A stretch of 64,000 nucleotides of DNA from a bacterium (lineage in GTDB: Bacteria > Myxococcota_A > UBA9160 > UBA4427), in assembly GCA_024742285.1 (NCBI GenBank), contig JANSYR010000004.1:1-64000 (forward strand). The letters run 5' to 3'. Numbering within the stretch: the first letter of the stretch is position 1; every line of letters begins with the position of its first letter. Positions 45,701 through 52,880 of this stretch are shown here, in pieces. Below the pieces are notes generated by a model. The model searched no databases. It had not been told where the DNA came from and worked only from the letters and a program-made list of their open reading frames with translations. Position numbers and translations under genes: made by a program.

Positions 45701-45759
45701 ACGGGCTCGTCCGGGCTCCGGGGCGCGGGCGACGAGCTGCCCGCTTGCTTCGAACTCAC
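39733..45759 (-). CDS. Type I polyketide synthase, KS-AT-(DH)-(ER)-(KR)-ACP with decayed reductive domains
   Basis: This is a single 2008-residue module. KS at about 17-450 is intact: C198 in DTACSSSL, H334 in VETHGTGT, H374 in KGNLGHTES. AT at about 560-860 is intact: S652 in GQSMGE and H760 in FASH, nearest to the YASH of methylmalonyl-type ATs. DH at about 922-1205 has lost its catalytic His (HxxxG position is R957 in ADRRVAGETVV) and the paired Asp (E1126 in HPVLVEAAL). ER at about 1440-1722 keeps GGVG but is about 40 residues short in its cofactor half. The KR position, 1740-1890, has no TGGxGxxG and no Tyr. ACP Ser1959 lies in LGLDSL. There is no TE. The start is GTG at 45757-45759, overlapping the lipocalin stop. 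Confidence 0.93.
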   Translation of the reverse strand: MSSKQAGSSSPAPRSPDEPVAIVGIGCRYADARGPAEFWDIVRSGRDTVREAPAHRVALGYDLDHFFDPTPRVPGRISSKKGGFLEHPELFDPEPFGLAPRDAVTMDPQQRLMIEVTWDALEDAGIPPSSVAGKRMAVILGYMAEDYSRERTGVLGEEHVFRGHDVFTVGGMSHAVLSGRIAFLLGVTGPSFTLDTACSSSLIATHLACQSLRRGEADLAIAGGANLFLSPEGNIALSRSGMLSRSGACRAFDANADGFVRAEGAGVVLLKRVSDALADDDPIYAVIRGSGISSDGRDGGHMMAPGRLGQAQAMRDAYAQAGVEPARVQYVETHGTGTAIGDPVEIGALADVMGPGRDPERPLRVASVKGNLGHTESASGVAGLIKACLSIRHRTLPAQLHFETPTPTIPWDEIPIRVQDETTGWPEPGPALVGVNSFGISGTNAHVVLESPPERATPKASRPPTRERVLALSAHHPRALREMIEATRARLDDPDLAGSPASAFDDLLYTYACKRDRRAHRAAFRASSPAALREVLDATLAGDTPRDALQGVAPTDRRPQLVMVFPGQGAQWVGMGRDLLREEPVFAEVIDVLDAAYRDHVDWSLRSILESTDDAEGWPLDVLQPVLVAFEIALAELLRSFGVVPDRVVGQSMGEIAAAFVAGALDVDAVARLACVRGRVVARASGAGAMAVVAASRDAVQGWLDAEQAASDGSRVEIAGVSSPRTTIVSGDREGVRAFVAAREAAGEFARLLDVDFASHCFHMDPLVDDFRADLDRLIVRASDIPIHSSVDGEGGAPPVLDADYWVRNLRRAVAFDDAVRAAAEQGGEVFLEISPHPTLARAIDETGRDAGHALGFVGSLVREEPAMESLARCVAALFTSGVEVDFARFGPSGRVVSTPLYPYQRTRYWFSERTRLDRDRPTHPLLGSPVESSTDPGVQLWETLLDADTAAFVADRRVAGETVVLESIFLELAIAASERLQPAGAGPIDGLRVEAPLTLGATGRRRLQLVARPRGEEFELIVSSRADRAGAEWTRHATAMLRAREAEPAEIGAPFSAEDGEVLEAERVDEGLARAGVETSRRSRALKELRRPARDDGRVLVGRLLLSRSIESEWHAYHAHPVLVEAALQGVGAAIAGPSVELVSVERIRLLGKLGSEVWCRVERRDEDTSDSTRDAPVFDLAFQDRDGNVLAEMVGVRTQVRGAIDSPGVATDAPLALAWRALEPQVASRAEGAEPGIRRWLVVSDDASRAELLASELRKRGDECRFCPKIEDLEMLAPLMRASDDSAWGLVLLAWGAAPSDGDREPRLHRDYRVGSWAESIRSVTADAAEIWIATRGLLPVESEERAGSPIARSVSKEIEQFTNAVELDRCRVFDASAAADAADRSRLVGLLGRSIEDRWLAVRSGVVRVPRLVDPAAVGGSEASGTRAAETDFRVARTPARSFGSRVALQAIEGTEATEAAVGPGEVMIEVEAAGLSRVDVLAELDDRDAGPAALGLDFCGRVLGVAPEVTSVAIGDRVVGLVRGAMSRRLRVPAARVARVSGAADPVALASATFPTVVADHVLDRVVGLKAGERVYVDAGRGGVGHALVAGVRRRGALAYGRGDDDEGSFDVIVSHASGAGLRALARRLGSFGRFVDLRATPGSEALELPANASLSRCDLVSLVEEDADWVAESLARFAATARESLEPPPRVVFPVGECARAFRHAAQGRHVGRVCLDFESAAEASIRPSSRMHGETRRLLVSAHGPSSTRDFVEAFRRRGVEADDVASANPTRALRGVRVHFDGGDAAGRAARRDALARRGAERTLFVSLRPAAVGVPAEDRAWEGRLLIDLLARSEDAWMGWTDLSIDGEATLDRLVDVVARAVEAEAHPSLAWIDPEDAARWQSPVAGDGAPREVASRGHSREELARMSIAERREATLGLVTNELATVLDLDETQVEALEPGRRLDALGLDSLMTMELFVGLSRSLSLEIERDWFEGLPSLSEIAGALADRIDDAGEGADR

Positions 45760-46196
45760 GTCGGGAAGACGGCCCGTTCCACCCGCGTCCACGCGAGGCG
45801 ACCGACCGGGGCATCGTTTCCGACCGAGAGCGCGGCGGTGAGCAGCTCCAGACGGTCGCCGCTGATCTTGTACCAACGCTCCTGGATCGTCCCGGTCCAG
45901 GCTTCGAGGGAGCTCACCTCGACGAAGTGCCGGATCCGGTCCCCGTTGATTTCAAAGGGTCCGGTATAGGCCATGAACTGGTCGTAGGTGCTCGCCTGTG
46001 CGGCGGCGCCGAGCTCCCCGTCCGGCACTTCACCCCGGGCGGCGTTCATGAACGCCGCGGACATGAAGCCGTCGGCGTTGTAGAAGAGGTAGCCGGCGAG
46101 GTCCTCGCCGTACGGGTGACTGATCGTGCCGTCGGTCGCCTGGAGCTCGAACGCGTCGAGCCGCCAGGAGCCGAGCAGCGGATGCGCTGCGGTCAT
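45756..46196 (-). CDS. Lipocalin-like domain protein, first gene of PKS operon
   Basis: This 146-residue protein begins MTAAHPLLGSWRLDAFELQA, contains EDLAGYLFYNADGFMSAAFM and a GTIQERWYKISGDRLELLTA end, and matches the bacterial lipocalin-like (Lipocalin_5) domain: LLGSWRL, then G-YLFY and a terminal W-K. It has no signal peptide, so it would act in the cytosol, perhaps binding the PKS product or shaping its cyclisation. The ATG at 46194-46196 has GGGAGG about 7 bp upstream. Its stop overlaps the PKS start (GTGA). Confidence 0.85.
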   Translation of the reverse strand: MTAAHPLLGSWRLDAFELQATDGTISHPYGEDLAGYLFYNADGFMSAAFMNAARGEVPDGELGAAAQASTYDQFMAYTGPFEINGDRIRHFVEVSSLEAWTGTIQERWYKISGDRLELLTAALSVGNDAPVGRLAWTRVERAVFPT

Positions 46197-46951
46197 CTCG
46201 CCCTCCCATCGAATGCGAGCGCACAACCTATGGAGCGCATCGACCTCGATCAAAGGCGTGCATCAGACCGGACTTCGAGCGGAGTCCGAGATCGGACCCG
46301 TGACGCTCGCGAGTAGGACGAGAGAGCGGGACTGCTCAGGGGGGCGAAGACCACGTGCGCCGAAACGGGGTCCCGAAACGACTCGGCGGGGTCCCCGCCA
46401 CGGCTTTCGCCGACTACGTGAACCCCGCCGAGGGAGGTGAGCGTGCTTACCGGTTTCCGATCCGTGAGCGCCTCTGCCCGGGCTCGATTTTCATCCACGC
46501 AGACCGCACGAAGCGGATCGCGAGAATCGTGCTCATGGGCGAAGTCGTAGAACGCCTGAAAACCTGCGAACCCCGTACGGCCTGCGGTGGAGCCGTCCCC
46601 TGCCGGAGCTCGTGTTCGTCCTACGTTTTCGTCACTCTTGGTCCGGTCACCGGCCGAACAAGCCGACGGTGCCTCGAACCGCCTCTCTCACCTCCTCCGT
46701 TCCTTCTCGACTTTCTCACACCCGCGTCACCCGCTTCCAGTGGAAAATGCGCGTTCAGTCAAACTAACGCCCCGTTAGATAAAGCGATTTAGCCACTCCT
46801 GTTACACATTTTCGAGCCCGATCCCATTCCCTCGCCGAATCGGGTTCATCGAGACACTTCTCAGAAGGAATCCGCGCATCTACGAATTTCCGATCCCGAA
46901 CGACGCCTCGGCCATGACAGGACCGAGTGGATTCGGGAACATGCGCCGCCT
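46197..46951. other. 755-bp divergent intergenic region
   Basis: It separates the PKS operon (leftward) and ychF (rightward). Short frames exist on both strands, but none has sensible composition or a ribosome binding site. The right half (46700-46860) is markedly AT-richer and contains the inverted repeat at 46764-46778. It probably holds promoters for both flanking units. Confidence 0.5.
46764..46778. promoter_or_regulatory. 15-bp inverted repeat CTAACG-CCC-CGTTAG
   Basis: Perfect 6-bp arms around CCC sit in AT-rich DNA 174 bp upstream of ychF and about 570 bp upstream of the PKS operon. The form, with TAACG arms, resembles TetR-type operators. No regulator gene is adjacent. Confidence 0.45.
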
Positions 46952-48046
46952 ATGGGACTCACCTGCGGCATCGTCGGCCTCCCGAACGTCGGTAAGAGCA
47001 CGATCTTCAACGCGCTGACCGCCGCCGGAATCCAGGCCGAGAACTACCCCTTCTGCACGATCGAACCGAACACCGGCGTCGTGACCGTCCCCGACGGCCG
47101 GCTCCAGCAGCTCGACGACCTGATCCACTCCAAGAACGTCGTCCCGACGACCGTCGAATTCGTCGACATCGCCGGTCTGGTCAAGGGCGCGTCTCAGGGC
47201 GAGGGCCTCGGCAACCAGTTCCTCGGCAACATCCGGGAAACGAACGCGATCATCCACGTCGTCCGCTGCTTCGACGACGAGAACGTGGTCCACGTCGACG
47301 GCTCGACCGACCCGGTGCGCGACGTCGAAACGATCGAGCTCGAGCTCGGGCTCGCCGACCTCGACACCGTCGAGAAGCGCATCGACCGCGTGAAGCGGGT
47401 CGCGCGGTCGGGGGACAAGCAGGCCAAGGCCGATCTCGAGATGTTCGAGCAGCTCCGCGACCACCTGTCCGCCGATCAGCCCGCGCGGACCTTCGAGGTC
47501 GCCGAAGTCGTCCGCGCCTCGTTCGACGAAGCCTGTCTGCTGACCGCCAAGCCCATCCTCTACGTCGCCAACGTCGATGAGGAAGGGCTCGCTTCCGGCA
47601 ACGACTACAGCGCCGCCCTCGAGGCCCACGCCGCCACCTCCGGCGCCGAGGTCGTGCGCATCTGCGGCAAGGTCGAAGCGGAGCTCTCGGAGCTCGACGA
47701 CGAGGAAAAGGGAGAGTTCCTCGCGGACCTGGGGATCGAGGAGCCCGGGCTCCATCGCCTGATCCGCGCCGCCTACGCGCTCCTCGAGTTGGTCACGTTC
47801 TTCACCGCCGGCCCGAACGAGATCCGCGCCTGGACCATCCGCCAGGGCACCGCGGCGCCCCAGGCCGCCGGTGAGATCCATTCGGACTTCGAGAAGCACT
47901 TCATCCGGGCCGAAGTCATCCCCTTCGACACCTACATCGAATGCGAAGGCGAAGCCGGCGCGAAGGCCAAGGGCGTGATGCAGGTCGAAGGGAAGGAGTA
48001 CGTCGTCTCCGACGGCGATGTAGTCTATTTCCGGACGAGCGCCTGA
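46952..48046 (+). CDS. ychF: Redox-regulated ATPase YchF
   Basis: This 364-residue Obg-related P-loop protein prefers ATP and associates with the ribosome. It begins [20 protein letters not shown] (G1), followed by [14 protein letters not shown] and [20 protein letters not shown] (G3). The C-terminal TGS domain ([20 protein letters not shown]) ends [14 protein letters not shown]. Length and motifs are canonical. It is likely monocistronic, with a hairpin 29 bp after the stop. Confidence 0.95.
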   Translation: MGLTCGIVGLPNVGKSTIFNALTAAGIQAENYPFCTIEPNTGVVTVPDGRLQQLDDLIHSKNVVPTTVEFVDIAGLVKGASQGEGLGNQFLGNIRETNAIIHVVRCFDDENVVHVDGSTDPVRDVETIELELGLADLDTVEKRIDRVKRVARSGDKQAKADLEMFEQLRDHLSADQPARTFEVAEVVRASFDEACLLTAKPILYVANVDEEGLASGNDYSAALEAHAATSGAEVVRICGKVEAELSELDDEEKGEFLADLGIEEPGLHRLIRAAYALLELVTFFTAGPNEIRAWTIRQGTAAPQAAGEIHSDFEKHFIRAEVIPFDTYIECEGEAGAKAKGVMQVEGKEYVVSDGDVVYFRTSA

Positions 48047-48074
48047 TTTACCCGACGCGCGCAGAGCGCGCTGA

Positions 48075-48091
48075 CGATCGCTTCGCGATCG
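48075..48091 (+). terminator. Hairpin after ychF
   Basis: CGATCGC-TTC-GCGATCG forms a perfect 7-bp stem starting 29 bp past the ychF stop. There is no T-run after it, so it may be a processing or rho-assisted terminator. Confidence 0.45.
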
Positions 48092-48160
48092 CCCGCTCAA
48101 GGCTGTGCGGCCCAACTCCTTCTCTCGAGCCGGCCGGAGGCCGTACAGGAGACCCCCCCC

Positions 48161-49462
48161 ATGAGTGAAGAACAGAAGCATGGACTCGGCACGATGGCGG
48201 TCCACGCCGGTCAGGAGCCGGACCCCGCGACGAACGCGCGGGCGGTCCCGATCTACGCGACCACGTCCTACGTCTTCAACGACACGGAGCACGCGGCGAA
48301 TCTCTTCGGGCTCGCCGAGTTCGGGAACATCTACAGCCGGTTGATGAACCCGACCAACGACGTCCTCGAGCAGCGGCTCTGCGCGATGGACGGCGGGGCG
48401 GCGGCGCTCAGCCTCGCGTCGGGCCAGGCCGCGATCACCGCCGCGCTCCTCACGATCTGCCACGCGGGCCAGAACTTCATCTCCGCCACGAGCCTCTACG
48501 GCGGAACCTGGACGCTCTTCACGCAGACCTTCAAGCAGATGGGGATCGAGGTCCGCTTCTTCGATCCGGATCACCCGGAGCAGATCGACGACCTCGTCGA
48601 CGAGAACACCCGCTGCGTCTACTTCGAGAGCCTCGGCAACCCGAAGAACGACGTGCCGGACTTCGCGAAGATCACCGAGAAGGCGCACGCGCACGGTCTT
48701 CCGACGCTCTGCGACAACACGGTCATGACGCCGGCGCTGCTGCGACCGATCGAGCACGGCGTCGACATCGTCATCTACTCGACGACGAAGTTCATCGGCG
48801 GCCACGGCGTCCACATCGGCGGCGCGATCATCGACAGCGGCAACTTCCAGTGGGCCGAGAACCCCGACAAATGGCCGGAGTTCTGTGCGCCGTCGCCGTC
48901 CTATCACGGCGCCGTCTTCGAGGAGGCGCTCCGCCCGGTCGGCAACATCGCATACGTGATGCACATCCGGACCCACTGGCTCCGCGACACCGGCGCGGCC
49001 ATGAGCCCCTTCGCCGCGTTCCTCACGCTGCAGGGCCTCGAGACACTCCACCTGCGGATGCCGCGCCACTGCGAGAACGCCCTTGCCGTCGCGAACTTCC
49101 TCGAGGGCCACGATCTGGTCGAGTGGGTGAACTACCCGGGCCTGCCCTCGCACTCGCACAACGGCATGGCGAAGCAGTATCTGGCTGCTGGCGCGGGCGC
49201 GATCCTCGGCTTCGGCATCAAGGGCGGCGAGGCCGCGGGCAAGAAGTTCATCGAGAACGTGAAGCTCGCGAGCCATCTCGCCAACATCGGCGACGCCAAG
49301 ACCCTCGTGATCCACCCCGCCTCGACGACGCACTCCCAGCTCACGCCGGAAGAGCAGGCCAGCGCGGGCGTGACGCCGGAATACGTGCGCGTCTCCGTCG
49401 GAATCGAGGACGCCGCCGACATCATCGCCGACCTCGAGCAGGCCCTGCGCGCGAGCGCGTAG
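48161..49462 (+). CDS. metY: O-acetylhomoserine sulfhydrylase
   Basis: This PLP enzyme makes homocysteine from O-acetylhomoserine and sulfide. The 433-residue protein has AVHAGQEPDPATNARAVPIY at the N-terminus, YSRLMNPTNDVLEQRLCAMD, CDNTVMTPALLRPIEHGVDI and the PLP lysine in VIYSTTKFIGGHG. The length and IYSTTKFIGGHG loop fit MetY rather than MetB/MetC or MetZ. The ATG at 48161 lies 114 bp after ychF. It is followed 39 bp later by the metX-metW fusion, completing the acetylhomoserine route. Confidence 0.94.
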   Translation: MSEEQKHGLGTMAVHAGQEPDPATNARAVPIYATTSYVFNDTEHAANLFGLAEFGNIYSRLMNPTNDVLEQRLCAMDGGAAALSLASGQAAITAALLTICHAGQNFISATSLYGGTWTLFTQTFKQMGIEVRFFDPDHPEQIDDLVDENTRCVYFESLGNPKNDVPDFAKITEKAHAHGLPTLCDNTVMTPALLRPIEHGVDIVIYSTTKFIGGHGVHIGGAIIDSGNFQWAENPDKWPEFCAPSPSYHGAVFEEALRPVGNIAYVMHIRTHWLRDTGAAMSPFAAFLTLQGLETLHLRMPRHCENALAVANFLEGHDLVEWVNYPGLPSHSHNGMAKQYLAAGAGAILGFGIKGGEAAGKKFIENVKLASHLANIGDAKTLVIHPASTTHSQLTPEEQASAGVTPEYVRVSVGIEDAADIIADLEQALRASA

Positions 49463-49501
49463 GCCCGGCAACCCGAGGGTGGCGATTCGCGGGGGCACGG
49501 C

Positions 49502-51304
49502 ATGAGCGCCGATGAGGCCGGACACGTCCGTCTCATCGGCGCGCCGCTACCCCACGCCGAGGCCTGGCGGAGCGAGGAACCCCTCCGCCTCGAGAGCGGC
49601 GACGAGCTACCGCGCCTGCAGGTCACGTACGAGACCTGGGGCAGCCTCGACGGCGAAGGCAGCAACGCGATCCTCGTCTGCCACGCGCTCTCCGGGGACT
49701 CCCACGCCGCGAGCCACGCGGAAGACGACGATCCCGGTTGGTGGGAGCTGCTGATCGGGCCGGGCAAGGCGATCGACACCGACCGCTTCTTCGTGATCTG
49801 TTCGAACGTGCTGGGCGGCTGTCGCGGCACGACCGGGCCCGACTTTCTCCGCCCCGGCGGCGAGCGACGCTACGGCGCGGAGTTCCCGACGGTCACCGTC
49901 CGCGACATGGTCGAGGTCCAGCGACGCCTCCTCGACCACCTGGGCATCGACCGCCTCGCCGCCGTGATCGGCGGATCCCTGGGCGGACTCCAGGCGCTCC
50001 AGTGGTCGATCGACCATCCGACGCGGGTCGGCGCCGCCGTCGTGATCGCCGCCGCGCCCCGGCTCTCGAGCCAGGGCATCGCCTTCGACGTCGTGGGACG
50101 CAACGCGATCCGTCACGATGCCCATTTCGCCGAAGGGCAGTACTACGACGGCCCGTCGCCGGAGGCGGGGCTCGCCCTCGCGCGGATGCTCGCGCACATC
50201 ACGTATCTCTCCGACGAGTCGATGCGCGCGAAGTTCGATCCGACGCGGCTCCAGCCACGAGCGATCGAGACGGGCTTCGAGAGCGTCTTCTCCGTCGGCT
50301 CGTACCTCGCCTACCAGGGAGAACGCTTCGTCGAACGCTTCGATGCCAACAGCTACGTCACGCTCACGACGGCGATGGACCTCTTCGATCTCGGCGAGGG
50401 CCCGGACGCGATCCGCGAGTCCCTCTCGAAGAGCACCTGCTCGTTCCTCTTCCTCAGTTTCACGACGGATTGGCTCTACCCGGTCGAGGCGTCCCAGGAG
50501 CTGGTCGACGCCCTCGTCGCCGAAGGGCGACCGGTCAGCAGCTGCGTGATCGAGAGCCCGGCCGGGCACGACTCGTTCCTGCTGGAAGAGTCGATGGTCC
50601 TCGGCCAGCGGACCGTCGCAGCGTTCCTCGCCTCACAGCTCGGGGAGAGCGGGCCGATCCGCGTGCCCGAAGAGCCCGAGACCGACGAGCCCACGAGCAT
50701 CTTCTACACGAACCGCCTCGACTACGGGCTCATCCTGCGACTCATGCCCGAGACCGGGAGCGTCGTCGACCTCGGCTGCGGAAACGGCGAGCTGCTCTCG
50801 ATCCTTCGAGACCGCGGCCACGCGCCGCTCCTCGGTATCGAGCGTGAAGCCGACGCGGTCGCCGAGAGCATCCACCGGGGGATCGTGACCGTGCACGCCG
50901 ACGTCGACTCCGGCCTCGCGGCGATTCCCGACGACGCCTACGACGTGGCGCTGCTCTCGCAGACGCTGCAATCGATCCTCGACGTGGTCGGCGTCCTCCG
51001 CGAGATCGTCCGGATCGCGAAGCGCGGCATCGTGAGCTTCCCGAACTTCGCGCACCGTCCGCTCCGCGAGATGTTCCAGCGCGAAGGGCGCCTCCCCAAG
51101 GAAGAGGGCCTCTACGCCTACGAGTGGTACGACACGCCGAATCGGCGCTTCCCTTCGATCCTCGACTTCCAGGAGCTCTGCGCGACGCTCGGGATCGAGA
51201 TCGAAGAGGCGATCTACATCGACTCCGCCCGCGAAACCGAGGTCACCGACGACCCGAACCTCCACGCCGACCTCGCCGTCGTCGCGATCCGACGGATCGA
51301 CTGA
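49502..51304 (+). CDS. metX: MetX-MetW fusion: homoserine O-acyltransferase plus MetW
   Basis: This 600-residue fusion has residues 1-385 as a complete MetX alpha/beta-hydrolase: nucleophile S159 in GGSLGG, D323 in TDWLYP, H356 in AGHDSF, plus CHALSGDSHAA and GGCRGTTGP. Residues about 400-600 are MetW: an SAM-methyltransferase-like fold with VVDLGCGNGE (421-430) and the MetW-specific FPNFAHR and YEWYDTPNRRF. In proteobacteria MetX and MetW are usually adjacent genes whose products act together, so a physical fusion is sensible. Whether the acyl donor is acetyl- or succinyl-CoA cannot be read. It runs directly after metY. Confidence 0.93.
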   Translation: MSADEAGHVRLIGAPLPHAEAWRSEEPLRLESGDELPRLQVTYETWGSLDGEGSNAILVCHALSGDSHAASHAEDDDPGWWELLIGPGKAIDTDRFFVICSNVLGGCRGTTGPDFLRPGGERRYGAEFPTVTVRDMVEVQRRLLDHLGIDRLAAVIGGSLGGLQALQWSIDHPTRVGAAVVIAAAPRLSSQGIAFDVVGRNAIRHDAHFAEGQYYDGPSPEAGLALARMLAHITYLSDESMRAKFDPTRLQPRAIETGFESVFSVGSYLAYQGERFVERFDANSYVTLTTAMDLFDLGEGPDAIRESLSKSTCSFLFLSFTTDWLYPVEASQELVDALVAEGRPVSSCVIESPAGHDSFLLEESMVLGQRTVAAFLASQLGESGPIRVPEEPETDEPTSIFYTNRLDYGLILRLMPETGSVVDLGCGNGELLSILRDRGHAPLLGIEREADAVAESIHRGIVTVHADVDSGLAAIPDDAYDVALLSQTLQSILDVVGVLREIVRIAKRGIVSFPNFAHRPLREMFQREGRLPKEEGLYAYEWYDTPNRRFPSILDFQELCATLGIEIEEAIYIDSARETEVTDDPNLHADLAVVAIRRID

Positions 51305-51319
51305 AGGCCGAGCGTCGAA

Positions 51320-52222
51320 TCAGTCGTCGCCGCGACAGCGCGCGACCTGATAGACCCCGTCCTGCGCTTCGCCGGGCAGGTCCACGTGGACGGCGTAGCT
51401 GGGATAGCCGGGATAGTCGGCGCAGATGCGACGCTGATCGGGATGGATCCGAACGGGCCACAGACTCCGCGGGCGTGCCCGGAGCGAGGCGTGGTTGCGA
51501 AGCTCGAGATGTCCGGGCCAGGTCCGACCGAGTCCACCGCCCGGCGTCGGGCGATAGACGATCCCGACGCCCAGGCTCTGTCCGTCGACGCCGTCGTAGT
51601 CCCAGTAGCCGACGTCCTGCCACCCGCTCTGGAGCGCGAGCCCCTCGCCCGAGGGCGGAACGGCCGGGTTCGTCGGGTTCGAAGGGCCGGTCGAACGGCC
51701 GGTCGAAGGCGCACCCGACGCGACCATGCGGGGCGAGCGGAAGACGACCTTGTCCCGGTAGCCGAGGGTCCGCCGATTCATGTCCCGAGCGAGGAAGCGC
51801 TGGAACACGACCGCGCGGATCGACGTCGCCCGCGTCGACAGATTGGTCGCGATCACCGTGAACGAGTAGCTGCTGTCCGCGACGGCGGTCTGCGACCAGA
51901 CGGTGCCCGTCTTCCAGCCGACGCGCTCCCCGAACCCTCCCGTCGTCACGGCGTATTCGCTGCCGAGGTCGTCCTGGATCCGGATGTCCCGATAGATCTC
52001 GATCCCCTTGTCCGTGTAGCGGTTCGTGATCGAGAGACGACAGATCGCCGACCGGTCGGGGGTGATCTCGCAGGACGTCATCTCGATGGACACGTCGTTG
52101 AAGGACACCACGTTCGAGGAGGGCGGCGTCGGAACCGGGAGCTCGAGGGCAGCGAGCTCGGACTGACATCCGAGCAGGCAGACGATCCAGATCGTCCGGG
52201 AGAAGAGGGCGCGAGACTTCAT
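51320..52222 (-). CDS. Exported lipoprotein of unknown function
   Basis: This 300-residue protein has a signal peptide ending IWIVCLLGCQSE (lipobox LLGC). The body has strand-rich segments (SNVVSFNDVSIEMTSCEITP; YSFTVIATNLSTRATSIRAV), a Pro/Ser-rich linker at about 165-195 and a closing unit with VDLPGEAQDGVYQVARCRGD. It resembles a two-part beta-sandwich surface lipoprotein. No family is recognised. The ATG at 52220-52222 has GGAG about 7 bp upstream. The stop is convergent with metX-metW, leaving 15 bp between them. Confidence 0.7.
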   Translation of the reverse strand: MKSRALFSRTIWIVCLLGCQSELAALELPVPTPPSSNVVSFNDVSIEMTSCEITPDRSAICRLSITNRYTDKGIEIYRDIRIQDDLGSEYAVTTGGFGERVGWKTGTVWSQTAVADSSYSFTVIATNLSTRATSIRAVVFQRFLARDMNRRTLGYRDKVVFRSPRMVASGAPSTGRSTGPSNPTNPAVPPSGEGLALQSGWQDVGYWDYDGVDGQSLGVGIVYRPTPGGGLGRTWPGHLELRNHASLRARPRSLWPVRIHPDQRRICADYPGYPSYAVHVDLPGEAQDGVYQVARCRGDD

Positions 52223-52382
52223 GGTGACTCCAATCCGCACCGACCGGCGCGGTTCAGGAAAGAAGAAGGGGCACGCGTCTGTGCCGTTCGGTAGCAGGTC
52301 GGTTTCACGCCAGCGAGAGACGTACGCCCAACTTTGCCGCCCCTGCTTTCCGATCCGACATCCTTCGGTAAGCTCGGCCGCC

Positions 52383-52868
52383 GTGGCAAAACGAAACGGC
52401 GCACAGAAGTCCCCGCAAGAAGTCCTCGATTCCGAGTTCGGCGGTCCCGAGACCGGGATCTTCACCGACGGATCCTGCGACCCGAACCCCGGACCCGGCG
52501 GATGGGGTTGGGTCTGGGTCGAGAAGGGCGAGATCCTCGACCAGGGCCATGGACGCGCCCCCGACACGACGAACAACCGGATGGAGCTCCAGGCGCTGAT
52601 CGAAGCGTTCAAGAAGCTCCCCGAAGATCGCGACCTCGTCGCCTACTCGGACAGCCAGCTCTGCGTGAACACGATCAACGAGTGGGCGCCGGGCTGGGAG
52701 AAGCGCGGCTGGAAGCGCAAGAGCGGTCCGATCAAGAACCTCGAGCTCGTCCAGGAGCTCTACGCGCTCGCGCTGGCCAAGCCCCGGATCGAGCTGCGCT
52801 GGATCCGCGCCCACGAGGGCGCGCGCTGGAACGAGTACGCCGACGCGCTCGCGGCCTACGGCGCCTAG
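52383..52868 (+). CDS. rnhA: Ribonuclease HI
   Basis: This enzyme cleaves RNA in RNA-DNA hybrids. The 161-residue protein has all four acidic residues: D29 in FTDGSCDPNPGPGGW, E68 in NRMELQAL, D90 in YSDSQLCVNTI and D154 in NEYADAL. A 22-residue basic leader precedes the domain. The GTG at 52383-52385 gives a normal AKRNGAQ leader. The H of HEGARWNEYAD is at the flexible-loop His position. It is convergent with arsC, 12 bp apart. Confidence 0.93.
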   Translation: MAKRNGAQKSPQEVLDSEFGGPETGIFTDGSCDPNPGPGGWGWVWVEKGEILDQGHGRAPDTTNNRMELQALIEAFKKLPEDRDLVAYSDSQLCVNTINEWAPGWEKRGWKRKSGPIKNLELVQELYALALAKPRIELRWIRAHEGARWNEYADALAAYGA

Positions 52869-52880
52869 TACGGCCCTTCG

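Noticed and set aside
46254-46498. 82-codon minus-strand frame in the PKS/ychF gap
   Set aside because: No ribosome binding site, no structured composition, and it lies across probable promoter DNA.
48047-48160. SAM riboswitch upstream of metY
   Set aside because: The 114-bp gap is mostly a ychF-end hairpin and lacks recognisable SAM-I or SAM-II elements.
46880-49525. 881-residue open frame on the minus strand antisense to ychF and metY
   Set aside because: It is a mirror frame caused by high GC; it runs through two clearly real genes and its composition (Asp/Arg/Val/Gly-rich without motifs) is not protein-like.
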